53,006 nucleotides of DNA from Prevotella sp. 885 (lineage in GTDB: Bacteria; Bacteroidota; Bacteroidia; Bacteroidales; Bacteroidaceae): contig NZ_NOVE01000020.1 of the NCBI RefSeq assembly GCF_002265625.1, positions 1 to 53,006 of the forward strand, given 5' to 3'. The translations under genes were made by a program, and so were the position numbers. Positions 7,954-16,073 of this stretch are shown in pieces (position 1 is the stretch's first letter; each line of letters opens with the position of its first letter). Below the pieces are notes generated by a model that worked only from the letters and a program-made list of their open reading frames with translations, had not been told where the DNA came from and searched no databases.

Positions 7954-8655
7954 ATGATTTATTCAAAAGAAGTAGACAACATGTGCGTTGTCGCAAAGGG
8001 TCCTAACCACGGACCGGCTCCAATTCCTGAAGAAGGAAAATGGATCTACGCCAAGGAGATTAAGGATATTTCTGGTTATACTCACGGTGTGGGTTGGTGT
8101 GCTCCTCAGCAGGGTGCTTGCAAGCTCTCTCTGAACGTAAAGGACGGCGTCATCCAGGAGGCTCTCGTTGAGACTATCGGTTGCACCGGTATGACTCACT
8201 CTGCAGCTATGGCTTCTGAGATCCTTCCCGGCAAGACCATCCTCGAGGCTCTTAACACTGACCTCGTTTGCGACGCCATCAATACTGCTATGCGCGAGCT
8301 CTTCCTCCAGATCGTTTACGGACGTACACAGAGCGCATTCTCTGAGGGCGGCCTCGTAATCGGTGCAGGTCTTGAGGACCTCGGTAAGGGTCTCCGTTCG
8401 CAGACAGGTACTCTCTACGGCACAGTAGCTAAGGGTACACGTTACTTGGAGCTCACAGAGGGCTACATCACAAAGCAGTTCCTCGACAAGGACAACCAGG
8501 TTTGCGGTTATGAGTATGTTCACCTCGGCAAGATGATGGAAGCCATCAAGAACGGTATGGACGCCAACGAGGCTGTGAAGAAGTTCACTGGCTCTTACGG
8601 TCGTACAACTGCCGAGCAGGGTGTTGTTAAAGCAATTGATCCACGTAAAGAATAA
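7954..8655 (+). CDS. NifU/IscU-like iron-sulfur scaffold protein (GGGtGRT partner)
   Basis: The 233-aa protein resembles iron-sulfur cluster scaffold proteins. It contains WCAPQQGACKL (C49, C56), then TIGCTGMTHSAAMASEILPG (C77) and DLVCDA (C106). This order parallels the three-cysteine arrangement of IscU/NifU (GAPACGD, GCAAS, later Cys). An extra cysteine lies near the N-terminus (C11). I prefer the ATG at 7954 (MIYSKEVDNM); upstream codons back to 7909 look like leader. The gene is 17 nt upstream of the GGGtGRT gene and is certainly in the same operon. This pair is conserved in Bacteroidetes and other anaerobes, but its client protein is, as far as I know, not defined. Codons are strongly biased, as in highly expressed genes. 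Confidence 0.85.
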   Translation: MIYSKEVDNMCVVAKGPNHGPAPIPEEGKWIYAKEIKDISGYTHGVGWCAPQQGACKLSLNVKDGVIQEALVETIGCTGMTHSAAMASEILPGKTILEALNTDLVCDAINTAMRELFLQIVYGRTQSAFSEGGLVIGAGLEDLGKGLRSQTGTLYGTVAKGTRYLELTEGYITKQFLDKDNQVCGYEYVHLGKMMEAIKNGMDANEAVKKFTGSYGRTTAEQGVVKAIDPRKE

Positions 8656-8672
8656 TAAGGAGATACACAACT

Positions 8673-9686
8673 ATGATTAGAAAAGTAAGTTACGAAAGTC
8701 AGGAGCGCCGCGAGGCTCAGGTTCTTGCCGCTCTTAACGCTGAGGGAATCAAGAGCCTTGAAGAGGCTAACGAGATTTGCGAAGCAGCTGGTGTTGATCC
8801 TTATCAGATGTGTGAGGACACACAGCGTATCTGCTTCGAGAACGCAAAGTGGGCATACGTTGCAGGTGCTGCCATCGCTATCAAGCGTGGCGTTAAGACA
8901 GCTGCTGACGCTGCTGAGGCTATCGGTGTAGGTCTGCAGGCATTCTGCATCCCCGGTTCTGTAGCTGACGACCGTAAGGTAGGTCTCGGCCACGGTAACC
9001 TCGCTGCCCGTCTGCTCCGCGAAGAGACACAGTGCTTCGCTTTCTTGGCAGGTCACGAGTCGTTCGCAGCTGCTGAGGGTGCTATCAAGATTGCTGAGAT
9101 GGCTAACAAGGTTCGTAAGAACCCGCTCCGCGTTATCCTCAACGGTCTTGGCAAGGACGCTGCTCAGATCATCAGCCGTATCAACGGTTTCACATACGTA
9201 AAGACAGAGTTCGACTACTATACAGGTGAGTTGAAGGTTGTTGACCGCATCGCTTACTCAGACGGTCCCCGTGCTAAGGTTAACTGCTACGGTGCCAACG
9301 ACGTTCGCGAGGGTGTAGCAATCAACTGGAGCGAGGACGTAGACGTATCAATCACTGGTAACTCTACCAACCCGACACGCTTCCAGCACCCGGTAGCTGG
9401 TACATACAAGAAGGAGCGTATCCTCGCCGGCAAGCCTTACTTCTCAGTAGCTTCTGGTGGCGGTACAGGCCGTACACTCCACCCGGACAACATGGCTGCA
9501 GGTCCTGCTTCTTACGGTATGACCGATACTCTCGGCCGTATGCACTCTGACGCTCAGTTCGCAGGTTCTTCTTCAGTTCCTGCTCACGTAGAGATGATGG
9601 GCTTCCTCGGTATGGGTAACAACCCGATGGTAGGTGCTTCTGTAGCTATCGCCGTGGCTATCGACCTCGCTCTCAACAAGAAGTAA
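8673..9686 (+). CDS. GGGtGRT family protein
   Basis: The 337-aa protein carries the signature that names its family, ASGGGTGRTLHPDN, near residue 270, followed by a glycine/methionine-rich C-terminus (MMGFLGMGNNPMVGAS). There is no signal peptide; the last 20 residues are Ala/Val-rich and moderately hydrophobic. Cysteines occur at EICEAAG, QMCEDTQ and AFCIPG. A good ribosome-binding site (aaggagat) precedes the ATG, which is unusual for this phylum and fits high expression. It is co-transcribed with the NifU-like scaffold and probably receives or stores a metal cluster. The biochemical function is unknown. A terminator closes the operon at 9721. Confidence 0.9.
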   Translation: MIRKVSYESQERREAQVLAALNAEGIKSLEEANEICEAAGVDPYQMCEDTQRICFENAKWAYVAGAAIAIKRGVKTAADAAEAIGVGLQAFCIPGSVADDRKVGLGHGNLAARLLREETQCFAFLAGHESFAAAEGAIKIAEMANKVRKNPLRVILNGLGKDAAQIISRINGFTYVKTEFDYYTGELKVVDRIAYSDGPRAKVNCYGANDVREGVAINWSEDVDVSITGNSTNPTRFQHPVAGTYKKERILAGKPYFSVASGGGTGRTLHPDNMAAGPASYGMTDTLGRMHSDAQFAGSSSVPAHVEMMGFLGMGNNPMVGASVAIAVAIDLALNKK

Positions 9687-9720
9687 TCTTCTTCTTTCTT
9701 AGAAGATTTACATAATATGA

Positions 9721-9760
9721 CGCCTCTCATAGTCCGCAAGGGTTATGGGAGGCGTTTTTT
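9721..9760 (+). terminator. Rho-independent terminator of the GGGtGRT operon
   Basis: 'cgcctctcat' (9721-9730) pairs with 'atgggaggcg' (9745-9754) with one G-T pair, followed by TTTTTT. Confidence 0.9.
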
Positions 9761-9765
9761 GTTAT

Positions 9766-10905
9766 TTATAGGTTTCTCAACCATTTTCTCACTGGCATAT
9801 CGTACAGCTTGAGGCACAGCCATGCCAGGATGATGCTGGCGGTCACTGCGGCCAATGCCGCGGGCCAAGTCTCGTACAGCGTGTATTGGCGTGTCTTGAT
9901 GAGCCACATATAGAATGCGTACATCAGAGGATAGTGGACTATGTATAGCGGATACGAAATGTCGCCGAGGAAACGGCATATGCGCGTTGAGGCTATGTCG
10001 GTGGTTTTGCCGGATGCAGCGTACCATACCACAAGAGGGAATACAGCTATGATGCAAGCTGCCTCGAACACTCCGTTAAGGCTCAGCGCTCCGTCACTAT
10101 ATATATAAGGTATGTGGAAGATGATGAGCAATAAGGCTGCGCTCGTCCAGAAGGCTCCGCGGGCTTGTCGTAAGGGCTTGAACAAGCGCGACATGAGAAT
10201 GCCCATGGTGAACGGACAAAGCATACGGAGCATTCCTCCGAGTATGTTGGTACGGTCAACCGTCCATCCCACTCCGATAGATCCGTAGCCCGACTGGTCA
10301 GTTACGGCAAACCATGCAAGGGCGCAGCAGAGCGCAAACGAAAGTACGGCGAGCAGACGTGTTGACAGATGCCGTATGAAGAGCGCGTACACGATGTTGC
10401 CCACGTACTCGAAGAAGAGTGACCAGCACGGTCCGTTCAGCGGAAACATCTCGCCGTTGCCACGCACCTCACGTGGCATTCCGGGTAGGGCAGGGAGCAT
10501 AAGGCATCCACAGACGAAGGCGAGAAAGGTGAGCCAAAGCGTGGCGTGCGTGCCGTCCCATCGCTCCATGCCGCTGATCAGAAACGACGCAGCGCCAATC
10601 ACAGCACCCATAATGACCATTGGCTGGAGGCGGATAAGACGGCGGCGGAAGAATCCTCCCAACGTAAGCGTCTTTCCCCATCTGCTGTCATAAGCATAGC
10701 CTACGACAAATCCGGAAAGGATGAAGAAGAAGTCGACGGCAAGATAGCCGTGATTGATAAAGTCGATAACGGGCTTGTTGCCTGCAAACTGGAATCCCTC
10801 GAATACGTGATACCATACTACGAGGAGTGCCGCCACGCCTCGCAGACCGTCGAGAAGTGCGTAATGTGGCTTTGAATCTGTTGTTTTAGTATCTTGTTTT
10901 TTCAT
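9766..10905 (-). CDS. Acyltransferase 3 family membrane protein (OafA/YrhL-like)
   Basis: The protein is about 379 aa from the ATG at 10905 (MKKQDTKTTDSKP). The typical N-terminal acyltransferase-3 motif LLDGLRGVAALLVVWYHVFEG is present, with the conserved His in WYH, followed by a second helix pair (YLAVDFFFILSGFVVGYAYD) and about eight more hydrophobic helices. Such enzymes move acetyl or other acyl groups onto sugars of O-antigen, capsule or other exported glycans at the inner membrane. The upstream frame to 10986 is rejected because a consensus promoter lies immediately before 10905. It is a single-gene unit, convergent with the GGGtGRT operon. The target glycan is unknown. Confidence 0.88.
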   Translation of the reverse strand: MKKQDTKTTDSKPHYALLDGLRGVAALLVVWYHVFEGFQFAGNKPVIDFINHGYLAVDFFFILSGFVVGYAYDSRWGKTLTLGGFFRRRLIRLQPMVIMGAVIGAASFLISGMERWDGTHATLWLTFLAFVCGCLMLPALPGMPREVRGNGEMFPLNGPCWSLFFEYVGNIVYALFIRHLSTRLLAVLSFALCCALAWFAVTDQSGYGSIGVGWTVDRTNILGGMLRMLCPFTMGILMSRLFKPLRQARGAFWTSAALLLIIFHIPYIYSDGALSLNGVFEAACIIAVFPLVVWYAASGKTTDIASTRICRFLGDISYPLYIVHYPLMYAFYMWLIKTRQYTLYETWPAALAAVTASIILAWLCLKLYDMPVRKWLRNL

Positions 10906-10910
10906 AGATG

Positions 10911-10941
10911 CAAAGGTAAGGCTTTTAAGGCGGAATACAAA
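10911..10941 (-). promoter_or_regulatory. Consensus promoter giving a near-leaderless acyltransferase mRNA
   Basis: On the minus strand TTTG (10941-10938), a 19-nt spacer and TACCTTTG (10918-10911) fit the Bacteroidetes consensus exactly. Only 5 nt separate the last G from the ATG at 10905, so the 5' leader should be almost absent. Confidence 0.8.
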
Positions 10942-11060
10942 GGAAGCTGTGGGGTTTGTTAAACGCTTGCCATCATGTGTTAACAAGTGTTGTGCTCGGA
11001 CACAAAACCTTGTTGTAAATCAATAAAACAGCTAAAAGACGCTAAAAAAAACGCTGTTTG

Positions 11061-11091
11061 TTTGCGAGCACAAAAAATCTTTGTACCTTTG
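11061..11091 (+). promoter_or_regulatory. Consensus promoter of a candidate small RNA
   Basis: TTTG at 11061-11064, exactly 19 nt, then TACCTTTG at 11084-11091. No ORF of note begins within 360 nt downstream, and a terminator follows about 160-190 nt later. Confidence 0.8.
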
Positions 11092-11097
11092 CATCGT

Positions 11098-11292
11098 CAA
11101 AAGGTTAATAGATTGTTTAGGTTAGTAGTAATAGATTTAGGTTTTTAGTTATTAGGTTTAAGGTAAATTGAACGATTGTTTAACAGGTAACTATGAGGGC
11201 TCGTGAGAATCTTCATTAATTACGAAAAGTTTTTTAAGTTAAACATACGGTTATGGCACAACTCGTTGAGAGCTGTGCCATAATTGTTTTTT
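11098..11292 (+). ncRNA. Candidate small RNA, about 190 nt
   Basis: The segment is bounded by a perfect promoter (11061-11091) and a strong intrinsic terminator ending near 11292. It contains runs of 'taggtt/ttaggt'-like motifs around 11121-11165 and no credible ORF; the longest ATG frame is the 8-codon start at 11192. The downstream peptide transporter has its own promoter at 11324-11355, so this is more likely an independent RNA than a leader. A leader with attenuation remains possible. I could not match it to a known family such as 6S RNA, tmRNA or RNase P. Confidence 0.6.
11252..11292 (+). terminator. Intrinsic terminator of the candidate small RNA
   Basis: 'tatggcacaactc' pairs with 'gagctgtgccata', giving a stem of about 12 bp with a G-T pair and a short loop. 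It is followed by attgtttttta. Confidence 0.85.
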
Positions 11293-11323
11293 ATATATCT
11301 ATATACTTTTATTCATCCTCTTT

Positions 11324-11355
11324 TTTGGTGTTTAGAATTATTGTTATTAATTTTG
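11324..11355 (+). promoter_or_regulatory. Promoter of the POT peptide transporter
   Basis: TTTG at 11324-11327, a 20-nt spacer and TAATTTTG at 11348-11355. The leader to the ATG at 11463 is about 100 nt and A-rich. Confidence 0.7.
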
Positions 11356-11462
11356 TATTACTGAAATTAGAAAATACTATAACAAACACATAACACCCTA
11401 ATAATACCACCAACAAAATCATGAATGAATAAACAATAATCACTTCAAAACTATAATTTATT

Positions 11463-12989
11463 ATGTTCGAAAATCAACCTAAAGGTCTATGGGCGTTAGC
11501 CCTTGCCAACACCGGCGAACGCTTCGGTTACTACACGATGTTGGCTGTTTTCCTTCTCTACCTGCAAGCAAACTTCGGCTTCGAGACAGGAACTGCAAGT
11601 ACAATTTACTCTACCTTCTTGATGATGGTGTATTTCCTCCCCATCATCGGCGGTATCGCAGCTGACAAGTTTGGCTTCGGCAAGATGGTTACCACCGGTA
11701 TCTTCATCATGTTCATCGGCTACCTTGTCCTCTCGCTTCCTCTTGGCAAAGACACCGTTGCCATTGCCGCTATGGGACTGTCTCTTATCCTTATTGCCTT
11801 AGGAACAGGTCTATTCAAGGGTAATCTGCAGGTTATGGTTGGTCGACTCTATGACGAGCCTCAGTTTGCCAGCAACCGCGATTCAGGTTTCTCACTCTTC
11901 TACATGGCTATCAACATCGGTGCAATGTTCGCTCCGACTGCTGCCATTAAGATTATGGACTGGGCTCAGGCCAGCTTACACGTATCAGTAGAAGACTCTT
12001 ATCACTTCGCATTCGCAGTAGCTTGCGCTTCGCTTATCCTAAGCATCGCCATATACTACGCCTTCGGTTTCACCTATAAGCATGTCCTTGCAAGAGAAAC
12101 AAAGAAGAAGGACGCAGACGACAACAAAGCTGAAATTGACGAGCTTTCTCCAGCAGAGACTAAGGAGCGCATCATCTGTCTGTGCCTTGTATTCGCAGTG
12201 GTTATCTTCTTCTGGATGGCATTCCATCAGAACGGTAACACTCTGACATTGTTTGCACGCGACTACACACAGAAGACATCTGAGGGTCTGCAGTCAATGG
12301 CATTCGACGTTACCAACCTCGTTGCTTGCATCTTCGTTGTATACGGTAGCTTCAGCCTTGCACAGAGCAAGACTGGCAAAGGCAAGGGCATTGCTTTGGG
12401 CGTCATCGTTGCAGCCATCGCATTCCTTTTCTATAAGTATAACAACCTTGACGGTGCCGTTGACATCAAGGCTCCAATCTTCCAGCAGTTCAACCCCTGC
12501 TATGTAGTGGCTCTGACTCCGGTCAGCGTAGCATTGTTCTCATGGCTTAACAAGAAGGGCAAGGAGCCGACATCTCCTGAGAAGATCGGTCTTGGAATGC
12601 TCGTTGCAGCTCTTGGTTTTGTGTGGATGGCTGTAGGATCTATGGGTCTTGAGCTTCCGTTGACACAGGGCGTTGCAGCTACAGAGGGTCCGCGCGTAAG
12701 TGCAAACCTCCTTATCTCTACATACCTCATCCTTACATTCGCTGAGCTTCTGCTCTCTCCGATCGGCATCTCGTTCGTATCTAAGGTGGCTCCTCCGAAG
12801 TATGCAGGTTTGATGATGGGTCTCTGGTTCGGTGCAACAGCCATCGGCAACCAGCTGGTAATGGTTCCCGGCATCATGTGGGGTCAGAACTTCAACCTCG
12901 TGACCATTTGGGGTGTTCTCGCTGGCATCTGCCTCGTATCAGCCCTCTTCATCTTCTCTATCATCAAGAAGCTCAACAAGGTTAGCTAA
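11463..12989 (+). CDS. POT-family proton-coupled peptide transporter
   Basis: The 508-aa inner-membrane protein belongs to the proton-dependent oligopeptide transporter family (DtpA/PepT type), which imports di- and tripeptides with protons. The N-terminus has the family motif ANTGERFGYYTM (E-R-F-x-Y-Y) and then GGIAADKFGFGK. A second family signature GTGLFKGNLQVMVG is near residue 118, and the late motif FAELLLSPIGISFVSKVAP (PTR2 type) is near residue 425. About 12-14 hydrophobic helices are visible. It is a monocistronic unit with its own promoter and terminator. Peptide uptake suits an amino-acid-fermenting gut or oral anaerobe. Confidence 0.93.
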   Translation: MFENQPKGLWALALANTGERFGYYTMLAVFLLYLQANFGFETGTASTIYSTFLMMVYFLPIIGGIAADKFGFGKMVTTGIFIMFIGYLVLSLPLGKDTVAIAAMGLSLILIALGTGLFKGNLQVMVGRLYDEPQFASNRDSGFSLFYMAINIGAMFAPTAAIKIMDWAQASLHVSVEDSYHFAFAVACASLILSIAIYYAFGFTYKHVLARETKKKDADDNKAEIDELSPAETKERIICLCLVFAVVIFFWMAFHQNGNTLTLFARDYTQKTSEGLQSMAFDVTNLVACIFVVYGSFSLAQSKTGKGKGIALGVIVAAIAFLFYKYNNLDGAVDIKAPIFQQFNPCYVVALTPVSVALFSWLNKKGKEPTSPEKIGLGMLVAALGFVWMAVGSMGLELPLTQGVAATEGPRVSANLLISTYLILTFAELLLSPIGISFVSKVAPPKYAGLMMGLWFGATAIGNQLVMVPGIMWGQNFNLVTIWGVLAGICLVSALFIFSIIKKLNKVS

Positions 12990-13022
12990 ACCATTCTATT
13001 GATAAAATCAATAAACTGAAAA

Positions 13023-13066
13023 AAGTGCGCCAAGACCAAACAACGGTCTCGGCGCACTTTTTTTTA
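13023..13066 (+). terminator. Rho-independent terminator, transporter / defence operon boundary
   Basis: 'agtgcgccaagacc' (13024-13037) pairs with 'ggtctcggcgcact' (13045-13058) with one internal mismatch, followed by eight T residues. Confidence 0.9.
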
Positions 13067-13073
13067 TAGGTCA

Positions 13074-13862
13074 TTAATAGTAAAGTCTTTCTTTCAGAAT
13101 TTCAATCATTCGCTTTCCTCTATAGTGAATTACACGAGTTGAATCGTCTATATACCTATTGGCTTCTGCAAAGTAGCGTTGCTTGTTGACATAGCCTCCT
13201 CGCCACCATGTATAGCCTTTGGATTTGACAACTGGAAGGAAATCAGCATCAACATAGTCATTAAGTATATTACCATTAATGAAGTTGCGCCATCCTTCTT
13301 CCCCATAAAAAGGAGCAAAGTCTTCATCATTTTGTTGTACTAGTTCCATCAAATCTTCATCAAAATCCGACTTGTTGGTCAACACCTTATACAATGCAGA
13401 TAGAAACCTATCCTCATAATCGTGCCATTCATCATGACATCCACGATGTTTGTTAATGCTCCACCCATCAATACGTTTATCCGGCAATACCATCATATTT
13501 CCAATTGTATGGAACGTATGCTGGAAGTTCTTTATTTTCTCAGTTAATTCTATTGATGGTTCCCATTTTGGTGTGAACTTATCGTTCCAAGGATAAGAGA
13601 AGAAAGTTGCGCTTGAATTAATTGTATCACCACGCAGTTTTCCATCTCCAGAGTTTTCCAAAGACAAATTAGTCCACACATCGCAAAAGACGATACAATA
13701 GACAGCACGCATAAGATTAGTATCATCAGGATCAAATCTTCGATTCGGACATCCTAAAACGGCATTGTTCTTCAATCGCTTCAGATCATAATCAAGCAAT
13801 AGAAATACATCTCCATCTAATTCTTGAATAATGAATTTGTTAAGTATATCAATGGGATTCAT
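13074..13862 (-). CDS. Hypothetical protein with a weak DUF1524-like segment; last gene of DUF262 operon
   Basis: The 262-aa protein is not firmly recognised. A middle segment HTIGNMMVLPDKRIDG is similar in pattern to HSIGNLVLLYRDDNS in the DUF1524 nuclease domain of the 567-aa protein two genes upstream. A further stretch HRGCHDEWHDYEDRF is rich in His and acidic residues. The catalytic HIxP motif of DUF1524 nucleases is not seen, so it may be a nuclease-dead or divergent GmrD-like partner. It begins 12 nt after the stop of the DUF262 protein and must be translated from the same mRNA. It could instead be an effector or adaptor. The terminator at 13023-13066 may act on both strands. Confidence 0.7.
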   Translation of the reverse strand: MNPIDILNKFIIQELDGDVFLLLDYDLKRLKNNAVLGCPNRRFDPDDTNLMRAVYCIVFCDVWTNLSLENSGDGKLRGDTINSSATFFSYPWNDKFTPKWEPSIELTEKIKNFQHTFHTIGNMMVLPDKRIDGWSINKHRGCHDEWHDYEDRFLSALYKVLTNKSDFDEDLMELVQQNDEDFAPFYGEEGWRNFINGNILNDYVDADFLPVVKSKGYTWWRGGYVNKQRYFAEANRYIDDSTRVIHYRGKRMIEILKERLYY

Positions 13863-13874
13863 ACGCTATAATTA

Positions 13875-16073
13875 TTAATTGTCAACACTATCAACCCACT
13901 TTGCCACCTTTATTGCAAGAGCCTTAGCTTCATGGACATCACTTATACATTGTGAAATCCATCCTTCAGTCCCTTTATCACATTTCTCAAAGCCATAAGA
14001 CTGTACCTCTGAAAGACGCTTGAAAGGAATGAGGGATTTGTTCTTGCCACTCCAAATCAACACCCGATATCCATTAGCCTCATCAAATAGATAGTCTATA
14101 GTAAGATCATAATGGGTATGATTACAAAAAAGCAGATTTCCCCATCGCCACGGTGTCTTCCATCCTCCACCAAGTTCGTGCTTAGGATAAGGAATTCCAT
14201 TCATGAAAATGCAATAGTCAGCTTGGGCACGCTCTTTCTCCATAAGGATGATAATATTTCCATAGTCATAAAGGTTCTTCCACAAAGAATCCTCTAAGTA
14301 CTTTTCTTCCTTGACGATAGAATAGTAAGGATTGTTTGTATCATCAAACTGTTTGATTCTATCATCTATAGACAAATCGCTTTCGAGAAACTCCTTCACA
14401 AGCATATCATTCTTTGTAAAGAACGTAAACCATTGAGACCATTCCCATCCCAATGTCTTGTGAGACTTGTTCTCAACGGGGATTGGATAAAGGTCCCATT
14501 GACATGTTAGCAAGGCACGTCTGAGCGGATCAATGTTATTGCAACAATTCCCCCACCAAAGAGTTTTAATTCTTTTTGTGTAGAAATTAAGCCTTTCTAT
14601 GCTATTGTCACACCAGCCAAGTACAGTCTTTATACGCCTGTCAAACAAGACTATATTTTCGGCGCTTATAATGCTCATTTCTGCAAATTCTCTATTCTCA
14701 AGATTGTTCCATATAAACGATAGTTTAGACTTCTCCTGTTCATTTAGCTTGGAAGAAGCTCTCAAACATAGCACATCCTTATCTGTCATGTCGTCCACCA
14801 CTTTCATGGCACGCATGACGGGAACGTCAGTCTTTCCATCCTTTGTTTTGCCGTTATTAACATTCTGATATTTTGACACGGAAAAGAAAACGTGGTAGAA
14901 ACGCTTAATATCGTTGTCTGTCACTGTGGCAAAGCGCATTACATACCTTAATGTAGGGAGAATACTATATAACTGTTCGGTAGTATATCTTCCTTGATTG
15001 TTCTTGTTGTTATAGTTCAGATTCGAGTCGTTCCTTTCTGTATAATTCAGTTCATAAATGCGTCTGTATGCATTAAACAGTTCATAAATCTGTTTGAACG
15101 AAATGGTCTTATAAGGAAATTTGTCTTTATTCTCAATGCTATTGACATAATCATCTACTGAATCAGCATAGTACAACCTCACACAACGCAGGAATTCTGA
15201 CATACCTTCGTCTGACGTATGAGTTTTTTCAGCTTTGTCACGATGCTGCCAAAACCATGTTTCCATTTCTTCCCATTTATCTTCTATGCAATCAACAGTG
15301 TCACGATATTGTTCGATTATAACTGGCTTGAGATTCTGGTTGGCAGTCAAAGGCTCACCTGTAGTATTGATTACGACAAAGGTTTCTTCGCCGTTATGAC
15401 GGTTCTTCATGTCGTAATACAAAAAATCAATATGTGGTAGGCCTTCTTCTATGCCAGAAATAAAATCACCCAGTTCAAGAAGAATCTCCAAAGACGTGTC
15501 TCGAAATTTCTCCTCGATTGTCATAATAGCAGATACAATGCTCATAACAGTCGGGTCTGTTCTGTACGAATTAAGATACCAAGGACAAGAAACTATATCG
15601 CTAATAGATTTCAGTCCTTTGTCCTTTTCGTCTATATGAAGGAAATAATGCGAAACCAAATCGCTGATAAAATACAGCGAACTTTCTCTAATGGAGTATA
15701 GAAGATAAGGTTCGTAGTCATCCTCCTGCTGTTCATACTGTGACATCAGCAATGTCTCATACCTACCTTGTGTCAGACGGTTGAGCACACCTATAGTTAG
15801 AAACAATGTCGTAAGACGCTGCTGCCCGTCACATAGCTGGAGATGGTTTGGACATAATTCGTCATAATATCCATAGATAAGTCCCATGGTGAGATTCTGT
15901 GATTTGTCCAGTTCCATAAGACTATCTATGAATGGACCGACAAGATTGACATCTTCATTTCCCCAACAATAATCTCGCTGGAGATCAGGAATAACGATTT
16001 TGTCATTATCTCCGGAAAAAAGCGTGGAGAGAGAATAATTCTCGCCACCTTCTAAGCGTATGTTTCTACTCAT
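13875..16073 (-). CDS. DUF262 protein without nuclease domain (GmrS-like)
   Basis: The protein is about 732 aa. The N-terminal DUF262 (ParB/sulfiredoxin-like) fold is recognised by IPDLQRDYCWG (about residues 28-38) and DGQQRLTTLFL (about 82-92). In GmrSD and SspE this domain binds and hydrolyses nucleotides and senses DNA modification. The long C-terminal part has no HNH/DUF1524 motif; its end (GGWKTPWRWGNLLF, VLIWSGKN) is unrecognised. The ATG at 16073 overlaps the stop codon of the upstream gene (ATGAGTAG), indicating translational coupling; a second in-frame ATG lies at 16100. With the next gene it may form a split GmrS/GmrD-like pair. Confidence 0.85.
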   Translation of the reverse strand: MSRNIRLEGGENYSLSTLFSGDNDKIVIPDLQRDYCWGNEDVNLVGPFIDSLMELDKSQNLTMGLIYGYYDELCPNHLQLCDGQQRLTTLFLTIGVLNRLTQGRYETLLMSQYEQQEDDYEPYLLYSIRESSLYFISDLVSHYFLHIDEKDKGLKSISDIVSCPWYLNSYRTDPTVMSIVSAIMTIEEKFRDTSLEILLELGDFISGIEEGLPHIDFLYYDMKNRHNGEETFVVINTTGEPLTANQNLKPVIIEQYRDTVDCIEDKWEEMETWFWQHRDKAEKTHTSDEGMSEFLRCVRLYYADSVDDYVNSIENKDKFPYKTISFKQIYELFNAYRRIYELNYTERNDSNLNYNNKNNQGRYTTEQLYSILPTLRYVMRFATVTDNDIKRFYHVFFSVSKYQNVNNGKTKDGKTDVPVMRAMKVVDDMTDKDVLCLRASSKLNEQEKSKLSFIWNNLENREFAEMSIISAENIVLFDRRIKTVLGWCDNSIERLNFYTKRIKTLWWGNCCNNIDPLRRALLTCQWDLYPIPVENKSHKTLGWEWSQWFTFFTKNDMLVKEFLESDLSIDDRIKQFDDTNNPYYSIVKEEKYLEDSLWKNLYDYGNIIILMEKERAQADYCIFMNGIPYPKHELGGGWKTPWRWGNLLFCNHTHYDLTIDYLFDEANGYRVLIWSGKNKSLIPFKRLSEVQSYGFEKCDKGTEGWISQCISDVHEAKALAIKVAKWVDSVDN

